From assembly GCF_005503695.1 (NCBI RefSeq), contig NZ_SCMU01000017.1:1-56592 (forward strand): DNA of 56,592 nt, read 5' to 3'. The notes under the pieces were generated by a model. The model was not told the DNA's origin and searched no databases. It saw nothing but the letters and a program-made list of their open reading frames with translations. This stretch comes from Sphingopyxis sp. 2PD (GTDB lineage: Bacteria > Pseudomonadota > Alphaproteobacteria > Sphingomonadales > Sphingomonadaceae). A program made the position numbers and the translations under genes. Within the stretch, counting starts at the first letter, position 1. Each line of letters starts with the position of its first letter. Positions 13,925-23,440 of the stretch are shown one piece after another.

Positions 13925-16357
13925 ATGGTGCTGCTTCAGTTTCTGGGGCGCACCGGTACCGTGATAGACGATCTGCTGAACGATTTTTTGGCCGAAACGG
14001 CGGAAATCCTGTCCGAAGCGGGCGGGGCACTGGTGGCGTGGGAAGCCGATCCGGCCGACCGCGCGCAACTCGACGCCATTTTCCGGCTTGTCCACACGAT
14101 CAAGGGCAGCTCGGGCTTTCTGTCCTTGCCGCGGGTCACCGCGCTGTCGCACGCCGCCGAAGATGCGCTCGATCAGGTCCGGCGCGGCAAGCGCGAGGCC
14201 AATTCGGCGCTGGTCACCGGGGTCCTTGGCATCGTCGACCGGCTGAACATCCTGTGCGCCGCTCTGGGCAAGGATGGCGTCGAACCGACCGGCGACGATA
14301 GCGATGTGATTGCGGCGCTCGGCGAGCAGGCGGCGTCGACCGAGACGCGGTACGAGGTTGCAGGCGTGCCGCTGCGCCGCGACGATGATTTTCAGGCCGA
14401 ACTGCAAAGCTGGCGATCGATCCGGGTGCCGCTGCCGCTGCTCGACAGCGTGATGACGGGGGTCACCGACATCGTCCTCGCGCGCAACGAATTTGCCCGG
14501 ATGCTGCGCGAATCGGGTGCCAGCGCGACGGTGATCGCGTCGTTCGACCGGCTGTCGGATTCGATCGCCGGGATGCGCCAGTCGGTCAGCCAGATGCGGA
14601 TGCAGCGCATCGACAAGCTGTTTGCGCCGCTGCCGCGGATCGTCCGCGACCTGGCGCAGGACATGGGCAAGAAGATCGCGTTCCAGACCAGCGGCGGCGA
14701 AGTCGAGCTGGACCGCGAGATGATGGAAAATATCCGCGACCCGCTGATCCACATCGTCCGCAACGCGATCGACCATGGCATCGAAGCGCTGGAGGATCGC
14801 GTCGCGGCGGGCAAGGATATCACCGCGACCATTTCGGTGTCGGCGCGTCAGTCGGGCAACCAGATCGAAATCGAAATCCGCGACGACGGCCGCGGCATGT
14901 CGCCCGACGCGCTGGTCGCCAAGGCGATCGCGTCGCGCGCGATCACCGCCGCCGAGGCGCGCGCGCTGTCGCCCAAGGACAAGCTGGAACTGGTCTTTCG
15001 CCCCGGCTTTTCGACCGCGGCGAAAATTACCGAAGTGTCGGGGCGCGGCGTCGGCATGGACATCGTCAAGGCGAATGTCGAAAAGATCGGCGGCGTCGTC
15101 GAACTGCGCAACGATGAAGGGCGCGGCCTTTCGATCCTGCTCCGCGTGCCGATGACGCTGACCATCATTTCGGGGCTGATGGTGCGCGCGGCGGGCCAAT
15201 ATTTCGCGATCCCGCGCGGCGCGGTCCGCGAAATCCTGCTCGAAAATGGCGACACGGTGCGGATCGACCGCGTCGGGGGTGGCGAACTGGCGATGGTGCG
15301 CGGCGAACAATATCCGCTGTTGCGGCTGGAAACGGTGTTGGGACGTGCGGCGAGCGACGATGATGATATCGACGACCGGGCGCTGGTGATCGTGCGGCCG
15401 GGACAGGGGCAAAGCTATGCCCTGAGCGTCGCGGCTATCCACGATCATGAGGAACTGGTGATCAAGCCCGCCGCGCCGATGATCATGGCGACCGGGCTTT
15501 ATGCCGGGACGACGTTGCCCGACAATGGCCGCCCCGTGTTGCTGCTCGACGTGCAGGGGCTGGTGGCGGCCGCGGCGATCGATGCAACCGAAGCCGGCCG
15601 CAATCATGATCAGATCGTTGCCGCCGAAGCGCAGGCCAATGCGGCGCGCAACGCGGCGCAGCTGCTGCTGTTCCGCGACACCAATGGCCGGGTCCGCGGC
15701 GTCCGCTTGTCGGTGATCGAGCGGGTCGAGGACGTGCCCGCATCGGCGCTGTTCGAAAGTGCGGGCCGGGTTCAGGCCCAGATCGGCGACGATATCTTCG
15801 CGGTTCATGCCGCAAAGCTCCCCGAGACGGAGGGCTCGCTCAAGCTGCTCCGCCTCTACGACGGTCATTCGGTGCTCTGTTATCCGATCGCCGAAGTCAT
15901 CGACATCGTGCGCCTGCCCGATGCGGTTCAGCCGTCGGCGGCGCCGGGGCTGATCGCGGGCGTCGTGCTCGTCGGGGGCGATCCGGTCGAGCTGATCGAT
16001 CCGTTCTGGCTGATGGCGCAATATGCGGCGGGCGCCGCCGCGCCGGTGCCGCACCAACCGCTTTGCCGCCTTGCTGACGACCATGACGGGTGGGGTGACA
16101 ATTTCCTCGCGCCGATCCTGCGGAGTGCCGGTTATCGCGTGCTGTCGGGCAGCGAAGACGCCGACGAGGCGCCCGATGTGCTGCTGTGCCTGACCGAGGA
16201 TGGTGCGTCCTGTACACATAGCGGCGAGGAAATTCCGGTGATCCGCCTGCGCAGCGCGATTGCTGCGACCGGGCCCGACGATGAAACCGTCTATCGCTAT
16301 GACCGGCAGGCGTTGCTCGACGCCCTGGCGCGTCGCGTCGGGGGAGGCTGGGCATGA
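13925..16357 (+). CDS. cheA: Chemotaxis histidine kinase CheA with CheW-like and pseudo-receiver tail
   Basis: Protein of 810 residues. Domains in order are an HPt domain with phospho-accepting His57 in LVHTIKGSSGF, a short linker without a clear P2 domain, a dimerisation helix pair (about 145-215), an ATPase domain (HIVRNAIDHGIE, RDDGRGMS, GRGVGMDIV), one CheW-like domain, a second CheW-like segment (about 560-680) and a C-terminal degenerate receiver (about 690-790) lacking the phospho-Asp. It phosphorylates CheY and CheB. GTG 13961 is an alternative start giving MIDDLLNDFLAETAE, typical of the family. It is the first gene of cheA-W-Y-B-R and overlaps cheW by four bases. Confidence 0.93.
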   Translation: MVLLQFLGRTGTVIDDLLNDFLAETAEILSEAGGALVAWEADPADRAQLDAIFRLVHTIKGSSGFLSLPRVTALSHAAEDALDQVRRGKREANSALVTGVLGIVDRLNILCAALGKDGVEPTGDDSDVIAALGEQAASTETRYEVAGVPLRRDDDFQAELQSWRSIRVPLPLLDSVMTGVTDIVLARNEFARMLRESGASATVIASFDRLSDSIAGMRQSVSQMRMQRIDKLFAPLPRIVRDLAQDMGKKIAFQTSGGEVELDREMMENIRDPLIHIVRNAIDHGIEALEDRVAAGKDITATISVSARQSGNQIEIEIRDDGRGMSPDALVAKAIASRAITAAEARALSPKDKLELVFRPGFSTAAKITEVSGRGVGMDIVKANVEKIGGVVELRNDEGRGLSILLRVPMTLTIISGLMVRAAGQYFAIPRGAVREILLENGDTVRIDRVGGGELAMVRGEQYPLLRLETVLGRAASDDDDIDDRALVIVRPGQGQSYALSVAAIHDHEELVIKPAAPMIMATGLYAGTTLPDNGRPVLLLDVQGLVAAAAIDATEAGRNHDQIVAAEAQANAARNAAQLLLFRDTNGRVRGVRLSVIERVEDVPASALFESAGRVQAQIGDDIFAVHAAKLPETEGSLKLLRLYDGHSVLCYPIAEVIDIVRLPDAVQPSAAPGLIAGVVLVGGDPVELIDPFWLMAQYAAGAAAPVPHQPLCRLADDHDGWGDNFLAPILRSAGYRVLSGSEDADEAPDVLLCLTEDGASCTHSGEEIPVIRLRSAIAATGPDDETVYRYDRQALLDALARRVGGGWA

Positions 16358-16791
16358 TGGAAAAACTGTATCTGATCGCGCGCATCGCCGACACGCGCGT
16401 CGCGCTGCGCAGCCGCGCCATCAATTCGGTGGTCACCGTCGGGACGCCGGTCGAGGTACCGGGCGCGCCGCCGCATGTCGCAGGGCTGTTCGCGCTGCGC
16501 AGCCGCGTCTTTACGCTGATCGATCCGCATGTGGTCATCGGCCTGCCGCCGGTCCCCGTCGCACCCGGCCAGCGGGTGATCGTCGTCGATGTCGCCGATC
16601 ATGGCTACGCCCTGCTCGCCGACGAGATCGAGGATGTCTGCTTCATCGACGCGCCCGAAACGCGGGTTGCGGGCAAGCTGCTGCCGGGTTGGGCGCGGGT
16701 GGCCGATGCGATGATCGAACATGAAGGCGCTTCGCTGCTGGTCGTCGATCCGTCGCATTTCATCACCCTGCCGGTGATGAAAGCCGCGTGA
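16354..16791 (+). CDS. cheW: Chemotaxis coupling protein CheW
   Basis: Single CheW-like domain of 145 residues (YLIARIADTRVALRSRAINS at the start, then GLFALRSRVFTLIDPHVVIG). It links chemoreceptors to CheA in the polar array. The ATG overlaps the cheA stop as ATGA, indicating translational coupling. No receptor gene is seen in this window. Confidence 0.9.
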   Translation: MMEKLYLIARIADTRVALRSRAINSVVTVGTPVEVPGAPPHVAGLFALRSRVFTLIDPHVVIGLPPVPVAPGQRVIVVDVADHGYALLADEIEDVCFIDAPETRVAGKLLPGWARVADAMIEHEGASLLVVDPSHFITLPVMKAA

Positions 16792-16855
16792 GTTAACGGG
16801 CTGGATACGCATTCACACTAGCATGACGTGAAATATGGGTGTTGCGGAGGAATGA

Positions 16856-17230
16856 ATGTCTAAATCTTGCCTGGTTGTCGATGACAGTAAAGTCATTCGC
16901 AAGGTCGCGCGCCATATTCTTGAAAGCATGGCCTTTGCCGTGGAAGAAGCCGCCGACGGGCAGGAGGCGTTGACCTTTTGCCGCGCCAACCGCCCCGACG
17001 TGATCCTGCTCGACTGGAACATGCCGGTGATGAGCGGGATGGAGTTTCTGGGCGCGTTCAACGACCTGGATTATGGCCATGAGGAACGCCCCCGCGTCGT
17101 GTTCTGCACCACCGAAAACAGCATCGACCATATCCGCGCCGCGATCGAAGCGGGCGCGGACGAATATGTGATGAAGCCGTTCGATCGCGAAACGCTGGAA
17201 GGAAAATTGCAGCTCGTCGGCGTCGCGTAA
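16856..17230 (+). CDS. cheY: Chemotaxis response regulator CheY
   Basis: Stand-alone receiver domain of 124 residues. The acidic pair Asp9-Asp10, phospho-acceptor Asp53 in LLDWNMP, the CTTEN switch region and the conserved Lys in YVMKPFD are all present. Phospho-CheY would act on the flagellar motor or another output. GGAGG is seven bases before the ATG, and a 64-base gap separates it from cheW. The cheB gene follows five bases after the stop codon region. Confidence 0.92.
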   Translation: MSKSCLVVDDSKVIRKVARHILESMAFAVEEAADGQEALTFCRANRPDVILLDWNMPVMSGMEFLGAFNDLDYGHEERPRVVFCTTENSIDHIRAAIEAGADEYVMKPFDRETLEGKLQLVGVA

Positions 17231-17234
17231 GCCG

Positions 17235-18341
17235 ATGTCGATGCCGCGTCCGGTCCCCCTGATCCCCGACCCGGAACCGTCGACGCGCACGGTCCGGGTC
17301 ATGCTGGTCGACGACAGCCTGGTCGTCCGCAGCATCCTCGAGAGGATCGTCGATCATCATCCCGGGCTGGAAATTTGCGCGTCGGTTGCCTCGGCGCACG
17401 ACGCACTGGCCTATCTGGCGCGCGAGCCCGTCGATGTCGTCGTGCTCGACATCGAAATGCCGGGGATGAGCGGGATCGACGCGCTGCCGCATATCCTGAC
17501 CCGCGCCGCCAAGGCGCGCGTGCTCATCCTCTCGTCCAACTGCGTCGAAGGCGGTCCGGCGGCGATCGAGGCGTTGGCGCTCGGCGCCAGCGACACGCTG
17601 GCGAAACCCGGTCGCGGCAGTTTTTCGGGGCGCTTCGCCGAAGTGCTCACCGATCGCATCATGTCGCTGGGGAACCAGCAGGATTTCCCGGCACCGGTCC
17701 TGGTCGCCGAACGCCGCGCGCCTGCTCCGGTGGCGCTCGCCATCGACAGCGATCAGGCAATCGACTGTATCGCGGTTGCGGCATCGACGGGCGGCATCCC
17801 CGCCTTCACCAACTTCCTCGCCAACCTCGACCCGCGGATCACCGCGCCGATCCTGCTGACCCAGCATCTGCCCGATGCCTTCATGGAATTTTACGCCAAA
17901 CAGATCGCGCTGATGACGACGCGCCAGGTGTGCGTGGCGCAGGCCGGGATGGTCGTCGAGCGCAACAATATCTATCTCGCGCCGGGCGATGCCCATCTGC
18001 TTGTCGTCGCCAACGGCCGCCGCCGCGAAATCGCGCTCGACCATCGCGTCGTCGACAACGGTTGCTGCCCCTCGGCCGACCCGATGCTCGATTCGGTGGC
18101 CGATATATATGGTAAGGGCGGGGTCGCGATCATCCTGAGCGGCATGGGCCGCGACGGCGCGATCGGGGCGGCGCGCCTGAAAGAGGTGGGGGGAACGATT
18201 TTTGCCCAAGCGCCCGAAAGCTGCGTCATCTGGGGTATGCCCGGCGCGGTGGCCAAGGCGGGGCTTGCCGCGGCGACGCTCAACCCCGACGCGATCGCCC
18301 TGATGCTGCGGAGCTTCAGGCCGGGGCCGCACAAGCCATGA
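17235..18341 (+). CDS. cheB: Protein-glutamate methylesterase CheB
   Basis: Protein of 368 residues with an N-terminal receiver (DD at 26-27, phospho-Asp72 in VVLDIEMPGMSG) and a C-terminal methylesterase domain. The triad elements are AASTGG (catalytic Ser), LTQHLP (His) and GMGRDGA (Asp). The family norm GASTGG has Ala for Gly at one position. It removes methyl groups from chemoreceptors for adaptation, opposing CheR. Its last four bases overlap the cheR start. Confidence 0.92.
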   Translation: MSMPRPVPLIPDPEPSTRTVRVMLVDDSLVVRSILERIVDHHPGLEICASVASAHDALAYLAREPVDVVVLDIEMPGMSGIDALPHILTRAAKARVLILSSNCVEGGPAAIEALALGASDTLAKPGRGSFSGRFAEVLTDRIMSLGNQQDFPAPVLVAERRAPAPVALAIDSDQAIDCIAVAASTGGIPAFTNFLANLDPRITAPILLTQHLPDAFMEFYAKQIALMTTRQVCVAQAGMVVERNNIYLAPGDAHLLVVANGRRREIALDHRVVDNGCCPSADPMLDSVADIYGKGGVAIILSGMGRDGAIGAARLKEVGGTIFAQAPESCVIWGMPGAVAKAGLAAATLNPDAIALMLRSFRPGPHKP

Positions 18342-19195
18342 TGGGGGCCAGCGCCAGCGAGTCAGCCTATCGGGTGCTGATGGGGGTGCTGGAATCGCGG
18401 ACCGGACAGACACTGTCGCCCAGCCGCATCTGGCGCATCGAAATGTCGCTGAAACCGGTTATGCAGCGCCATGGCATCGCCGACCTGGACGCGCTGGTCG
18501 CGGCGCTGGTGACCTCTAGCAGCCGCCAGCTGCTCGACGACACGGTCGATGCGATGCTGAACAATGAAACCTATTTCTACCGCGAATACAGCGTATTCGA
18601 CGACATTGCTGTGAAAGTTCTCGAGCAGCTGCGCGAGATCAACAAGCTGAAGCGACGGCTGACGATCTGGCATTGCGGCGTGTCGACCGGGCAGGAAGCC
18701 TATTCGCTGGCGATGCTGATTGCCGAACAGGGCGAAAAATGGGCCGGCTGGCAGGTCGACATCGTCGGCACCGACGTCAGCTATCATGCGATCAGCCGCG
18801 CCCGCGTCGGGCTGTACAGCCAGTTCGAGATCCAGCGCGGGCTGCCGATCCAGCGCATGGTGCGCTGGTTTGACCAGACCGAAGGCGGCTGGCTCGCCAA
18901 GGCCGATCTGCGTCGCCGGATCGATTTTTCGGTGCAGAATATGCTGACCGACCGGCCACCGCTCGCCAGCGCCGCCGACCTGATCTTCTGCCGCAATCTG
19001 CTGCTCTATTTTTCGGCGCCGATGCGGCAAAAGGCGTTTGCGAAATTGCGCGCGATGGCGGCGCCGCAAAGCTTCCTGGTGCTTGGGGCGGGCGAAACCG
19101 TGCTGGGGCAGACCGACCAGTTCGTCGCGAGCCCGCGGCTGCGCGGACTATATGAACCCGCCGACCAGCAGGTGCGGCGCGCGGCGGCCGCCTGA
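18338..19195 (+). CDS. cheR: Chemoreceptor methyltransferase CheR
   Basis: Protein of 285 residues with the small N-terminal helical domain and the SAM-dependent methyltransferase domain. Recognised motifs are LNNETYFYRE (NETxFFR-type), IWHCGVSTGQEAYSLAML (SAM-binding) and LIFCRNLLLYFS. It methylates glutamates of chemoreceptors. ATGA coupling to cheB fixes the start. It is the last gene of the chemotaxis operon. Confidence 0.92.
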   Translation: MMGASASESAYRVLMGVLESRTGQTLSPSRIWRIEMSLKPVMQRHGIADLDALVAALVTSSSRQLLDDTVDAMLNNETYFYREYSVFDDIAVKVLEQLREINKLKRRLTIWHCGVSTGQEAYSLAMLIAEQGEKWAGWQVDIVGTDVSYHAISRARVGLYSQFEIQRGLPIQRMVRWFDQTEGGWLAKADLRRRIDFSVQNMLTDRPPLASAADLIFCRNLLLYFSAPMRQKAFAKLRAMAAPQSFLVLGAGETVLGQTDQFVASPRLRGLYEPADQQVRRAAAA

Positions 19196-19261
19196 CCTTG
19201 CATTTTGTGCGCTAGTGGCGCAATCGACGCACTGGCAAGCACAGGACGGGCCGCGAACCGC

Positions 19262-19951
19262 ATGAGCGATTTTATCGAACGCTGGTCTCCCAATTTCGAC
19301 GAGCGTGCGCTGCCCATCTCGATGGTCGTGCTGCATTACACCGGCATGAAGAGCGGCCCCGAAGCGATTGATTGGCTTGCCAATCCTGAATCGAAAGTGT
19401 CGGCGCATTATGTCGTCAGCGAGGACGGCCAGATCACCCATATGGTGCCCGAGGAAAAGCGCGCCTGGCACGCCGGAAAATCGCATTGGCGCGGGATCAG
19501 CGACATTAATTCGGCCAGCGTGGGGATCGAGATCGTCAATCCGGGGCACGAATGGGGCTATGTGCCATTCCCAGACCCGCAGGTCGCGTCGGTCGTCCGC
19601 CTCGTGCATCTGATCAAGGATCGATACGCGATCACCCGCGGCAATGTCGTCGGCCATTCGGACATCGCGCCGACGCGCAAACAGGATCCGGGCGAGCTGT
19701 TTCCATGGGAAGAACTTGCTCGCCGCCGCCTCGCCCTGCCGCGGCCGCGCAAGAAACTGACCGACCCGCTGTGGACCGACGCCGGGTTCCTGCTCGCGCT
19801 CGAACGCTTCGGCTATGACGTGACCGACGGTTTTGCTGCAACGGTGGCGTTCCAGCGGCGCTTCCGCCCCGAACTGATCGACGGCACGATCGACGGCGAA
19901 TGCCGCGCGATCCTGCTCGCGCTGCTGCTGCCGCAGCCCGAGGGGAATTGA
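19262..19951 (+). CDS. N-acetylmuramoyl-L-alanine amidase, AmpD/AmiD-like
   Basis: Protein of 229 residues with an Amidase_2 domain: zinc ligands are expected in VVLHYTGM (His), VVGHSDIAPTRKQDPG (His and Asp), with catalytic VGIEIVNPGHE. A C-terminal peptidoglycan-binding helical domain follows (about 150-220, LERFGYDVTDG onward). It cleaves the lactyl-Ala bond in peptidoglycan or anhydro-muropeptides. No signal peptide is evident, which favours a cytoplasmic recycling role, but the C-terminal domain is more typical of AmiD. The start at 19262 avoids a poorly conserved extension from 19205. Confidence 0.85.
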   Translation: MSDFIERWSPNFDERALPISMVVLHYTGMKSGPEAIDWLANPESKVSAHYVVSEDGQITHMVPEEKRAWHAGKSHWRGISDINSASVGIEIVNPGHEWGYVPFPDPQVASVVRLVHLIKDRYAITRGNVVGHSDIAPTRKQDPGELFPWEELARRRLALPRPRKKLTDPLWTDAGFLLALERFGYDVTDGFAATVAFQRRFRPELIDGTIDGECRAILLALLLPQPEGN

Positions 19952-20009
19952 TCTTCGGAACGCGCGGCGCATTGCCGCGTCGGCCATTCAATGCGGATCG
20001 GATACCGCC

Positions 20010-21233
20010 CTAGCGCACCCGCATGCCGCCCTTCCACATCGCGGTCGCGCGGCCCTGGACGGGCATGCCGTCGAACGGGGTGTTGCCCGCATAGGCCGCC
20101 ATTTTCTTGGCATCGACCTGCCACGGGGTGCCGTCGTCGATCAGGATGAGGTCGGCGTCCTTGCCGACCGCAAGGCGCCCGGCGTCGAGGCCGAGCAGGC
20201 AGGCAGGGGTGGCGGCGAGCATGTCGAACAGGCGGCCCGGCGACACATGGCCGTCGCGCACGAGGTTCAGGCCCAGCGCGAGCAAGGTTTCGGCGCCCGC
20301 CATGCCGGGGAGCGCCTCGGCAAAGGGCAGGCGCTTGTCTTCGGGACCGCGCGGGTCGTGGCCCGACGACAGGACGTCGATCGTGCCGTCGGCCACCGCG
20401 GCGAGGCACGCTTGACGGTCGTCCTCGCTGCGCAGCGGCGGCGACAGGCGCGCAAAGGTTCGGAAATCGCCGATCGCGGTGTCTGACAGGAACAGGTGCG
20501 CGGGGGTGATGCCGCAGAGGACGGGCAGTCCCTTGGCCTTGGCGGCGCGGATCAGGTCGAGCCCGCGCGCGGTCGTGACCTGGCGGAAATGGACGGGGGC
20601 GCCGGTTTCCTCGACGAGCGCAAGATCGCGGGCGATCGCCATCGCCTCGGCGATCGCGGGCGCAGAGGCGAGGCCGAGCCGCGTCGCCATTTCGCCGTCG
20701 GTGGCGACCGCGCCTGCGGTCAGGCCTTCATCCTCGGCATGGATGATCGTGACGAGGCCGAGCGAGGCGGCATAGGCGAGGACGCGGCGCATCACGCCGC
20801 TGTCGGCGATGCGGGTGCGGCCGGTGGCGATGGCGCGGGCGCCGGCGCTTTTCATCAGGCCGATTTCGGCGAGCTCGCGGCCTGCGAGGCCTTTGGTGGC
20901 GGCGGCTAGCGGGTGGACCCACAGGTCGGGCTTGCCGCCCTTGGCAGCGCGCTCGACGAGTCCGGGGTCGTCGAGCGGCCCGGCGTCTGGCATCAGCGCG
21001 GCGCGGGTGATGCCGCCGAAGTGAAACGCGGGCTTGTCGGTCGCAAAGACGCCGAGGTCGATGATTCCGGGGGCGAGCCATTGGCCTTTGGCATCGACAA
21101 TTTCGCTGCCTTCGGGCGTTTCCGTCGGGTCGAGCGCGGCGATCCGTCCGTCGATGACGAGCAGGCTGCCCGCGCGCGGCGTTTCGGCGTCGACCAGCTG
21201 CGCGTTGACGATGTGGAGCGGTTTCAGTTCCAT
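20010..21233 (-). CDS. Dihydroorotase-like protein, probably non-catalytic (PyrC'/PyrX)
   Basis: Amidohydrolase-fold protein of 407 residues starting [17 protein letters not shown]. In active dihydroorotases the first metal motif is DxHxH; here the matching place reads [12 protein letters not shown], with both His absent. The catalytic TDHAPH region is SSGHDPRG, so the Asp is also lost. Such degenerate dihydroorotases pair with aspartate carbamoyltransferase and stabilise its holoenzyme in several bacteria. The gene overlaps the end of pyrB by 10 bases, supporting that partnership. An active dihydroorotase must be encoded elsewhere. The longer frame from 21275 is less likely. Confidence 0.88.
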   Translation of the reverse strand: MELKPLHIVNAQLVDAETPRAGSLLVIDGRIAALDPTETPEGSEIVDAKGQWLAPGIIDLGVFATDKPAFHFGGITRAALMPDAGPLDDPGLVERAAKGGKPDLWVHPLAAATKGLAGRELAEIGLMKSAGARAIATGRTRIADSGVMRRVLAYAASLGLVTIIHAEDEGLTAGAVATDGEMATRLGLASAPAIAEAMAIARDLALVEETGAPVHFRQVTTARGLDLIRAAKAKGLPVLCGITPAHLFLSDTAIGDFRTFARLSPPLRSEDDRQACLAAVADGTIDVLSSGHDPRGPEDKRLPFAEALPGMAGAETLLALGLNLVRDGHVSPGRLFDMLAATPACLLGLDAGRLAVGKDADLILIDDGTPWQVDAKKMAAYAGNTPFDGMPVQGRATAMWKGGMRVR

Positions 21234-22219
21234 CCCGGCACTCCCCGTTTGCGGCGCGTCAGGATGTCGAGGCACGCCATGCGCACGGCGACCCCCATTT
21301 CGACCTGTTCGGTGATCGTCGAGCGGGTGGGGTGGTCGGCGACATTGCTGTCGATCTCGACCCCGCGGTTCATCGGGCCGGGGTGCATTACGATTGCGTC
21401 GGGTTTGGCCTTTTCGAGCCGCTTCGGCGTCAAGCCATAGAACGCGTGATATTCGCGCGCGCTGGGCAGGTAGGCGCCGTCCATGCGCTCGTTCTGGAGG
21501 CGGAGCATCATCACGACGTCGGCGTCTTTCAATCCTTCGTCCATGTCGGTGAAGGTGGTGACGTGCATCCGGTCGACCGCAGGCGGGGTGAGCGTCGGCG
21601 GCGCGACGATCCGCACTTCGTTGCCGAGGAGGGTGAGCGCGAGGATGTTCGAGCGCGCGACGCGGCTGTGGAGGACGTCGCCGCAGATCGCGATGGTGAG
21701 GCCTTCGACCCGGCCCAGGCGGCGGCGGATGGTGAGCGCATCGAGCAGCGCCTGCGTCGGATGCTCGTGGCGGCCGTCGCCGGCGTTGAGGACCGGGCAG
21801 TCGACCTTGTCGGCGATAAGCTGCACCGCGCCCGACGACGCATGGCGAATGACCATCGCGTCGGCGCGCATCGCGTTCAGCGTCATCGCGGTGTCGATCA
21901 GCGTCTCGCCCTTTTTCACGCTCGACTGTGCCGCGTGCATGTTGACGACGTCGGCGCCGAGGCGCTTGCCCGCGATTTCGAACGACAAAAGCGTGCGCGT
22001 GGAGTTCTCGAAAAAGGCGTTGATGATGGTGAGGCCCGCGAGCCGGTCGTCATGCTTCGCCGCGCCGCTGCGGTTGAGTTCGACCCATTGTTCGGCGGCG
22101 TCGAGGACGTAGCTGATCTCCCACGGAGTCAGCTGGGCGATGCCGATCAGGTGGCGATGGCGAAAGGCATCGCCGCCGGGCGGATAGTCGCTGGCGGGTC
22201 GGGTGGTGGCGCTTGTCAT
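21224..22219 (-). CDS. pyrB: Aspartate carbamoyltransferase catalytic subunit
   Basis: Protein of 331 residues that forms N-carbamoyl-aspartate in pyrimidine synthesis. The carbamoyl-phosphate motif [12 protein letters not shown], the HASSGA segment, [16 protein letters not shown] and the C-terminal [11 protein letters not shown] are all present. The start [10 protein letters not shown] at 22219 is preferred over the frame to 22258. It is followed by the overlapping dihydroorotase-like gene. In many proteobacteria ruvX is next to pyrB; here an AT-rich foreign gene lies between them. Confidence 0.95.
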   Translation of the reverse strand: MTSATTRPASDYPPGGDAFRHRHLIGIAQLTPWEISYVLDAAEQWVELNRSGAAKHDDRLAGLTIINAFFENSTRTLLSFEIAGKRLGADVVNMHAAQSSVKKGETLIDTAMTLNAMRADAMVIRHASSGAVQLIADKVDCPVLNAGDGRHEHPTQALLDALTIRRRLGRVEGLTIAICGDVLHSRVARSNILALTLLGNEVRIVAPPTLTPPAVDRMHVTTFTDMDEGLKDADVVMMLRLQNERMDGAYLPSAREYHAFYGLTPKRLEKAKPDAIVMHPGPMNRGVEIDSNVADHPTRSTITEQVEMGVAVRMACLDILTRRKRGVPGWN

Positions 22220-22335
22220 TAAAGGGGAGCATCTATGACCATTTTGCTGTGAGAGCAAGTTTCAGTGCATGTTGTGATTTTGCCATTGCTTCACTAGCAA
22301 TGTTCGATGACGAGATCGCAGGCGGAGGCATCGTA

Positions 22336-23436
22336 ATGGAACCAATAATAGGGGATATTGATGTTAGGATGGCTCGCCTAAAGGCGAATCATAATCGTTT
22401 AGAGACCGTGCTAAAATCACTAAATGAGCCGGAAGTTTCTGATAAAATTGAAATAGTTCTTGGTGTTCTTTTCAGATTTATCGAGCGCCATGAAAAAATA
22501 GATATTCATGAAATTTGGCAAGATGCCCTCAATGTTCATTCATTGGTGAGCATGGATCAGATAGATTCTGATCTGATCGACAAGCCAGCAGATCATCCGA
22601 CTGTAATTGCCCAAGATAGAATCATCAGCATATCAAATGAGTGCTTAGCGATCGCGAACACCGCGAAGGGCATAATTGAAAGCAATACTGAAGAAAAAAT
22701 TGAAGTATCTTCTAGTGAACTTATAGAAAAGAAGAAATTTTCTGAAGATATTGATCGAATATCAGGAAGAATAAATGATCTAGAAAAAGTTCTTCAGAAA
22801 GCAGTTGAAAACGAAAAATCTATGAAATCGGGGGATAGGCATCTAACCAATCTAGCCGATAAATTAAGCATAAATATTAATACTATTAAAATATCAATAG
22901 ATGTTGGAGAAATAATAGATTTGGCTGTTGTAGAGAGATCTGTAAAATCTATTTATAGCGCAATACAGGATGCAGGCATTTCTATAGCAAAGTACATCAG
23001 ATCGGTTCCGCATAGCGTTTTGGATTTACTATCAAAAATTCGAGCAACTGGGAATAAGCTTGTTGAGTCAACTCATGAGTTATTGGTATCGGTTAGGGAG
23101 GAGATGCAACGGAAGCGATCTGTTTCCGACGCAAGGCCACCAGAAATGCCGCAATATAACAAGGAATGGATAGACAATCAGTTTAAAGTTATCGGGAAAA
23201 TGATACACGAAGAAAGAAGGAAATTAAAGATAGAAATTTCGGCATTTTCTTCCAATACTAGAATAAAAATTGAATATCTCAGAATGATAGAGAATGGTGA
23301 GCTGCACAGCACTCACTTAAAACCTGTGTATGTTCTAGGGTTTACGAGAACATATTTGCGATATCTTTCCATGGATGAGCACAATCTTATGAAGGGTATC
23401 AAGAACTATAAATATTACTATCAGTCCGATTCTTGA
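22336..23436 (+). CDS. AT-rich coiled-coil protein with C-terminal RodZ-type HTH
   Basis: Protein of 366 residues of unknown function. GGAGG seven bases before ATG 22336 fixes the start; an open frame reaches 22213 without a ribosome site. Residues about 1-290 are mostly helical and charged, with Ile/Lys/Glu-rich coiled-coil stretches (VLQKAVENEKSMK). The last 75 residues match the cytoplasmic helix-turn-helix of RodZ: GKMIHEERRKLKIEISAFSS, NTRIKIEYLRMIENGEL, then VYVLGFTRTYLRYLSM. RodZ normally has this domain at the N-terminus followed by a membrane helix; here it is C-terminal and no membrane helix is seen. AT-rich DNA and A/T-ending codons unlike all neighbours indicate recent transfer. 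Confidence 0.85.
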   Translation: MEPIIGDIDVRMARLKANHNRLETVLKSLNEPEVSDKIEIVLGVLFRFIERHEKIDIHEIWQDALNVHSLVSMDQIDSDLIDKPADHPTVIAQDRIISISNECLAIANTAKGIIESNTEEKIEVSSSELIEKKKFSEDIDRISGRINDLEKVLQKAVENEKSMKSGDRHLTNLADKLSININTIKISIDVGEIIDLAVVERSVKSIYSAIQDAGISIAKYIRSVPHSVLDLLSKIRATGNKLVESTHELLVSVREEMQRKRSVSDARPPEMPQYNKEWIDNQFKVIGKMIHEERRKLKIEISAFSSNTRIKIEYLRMIENGELHSTHLKPVYVLGFTRTYLRYLSMDEHNLMKGIKNYKYYYQSDS

Positions 23437-23440
23437 CTTC

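Noticed and set aside
13916..16219. A 767-codon open frame on the minus strand under cheA
   Set aside because: It is antisense to an unmistakable CheA and rich in Arg/His/Asp as expected of a high-GC shadow frame.
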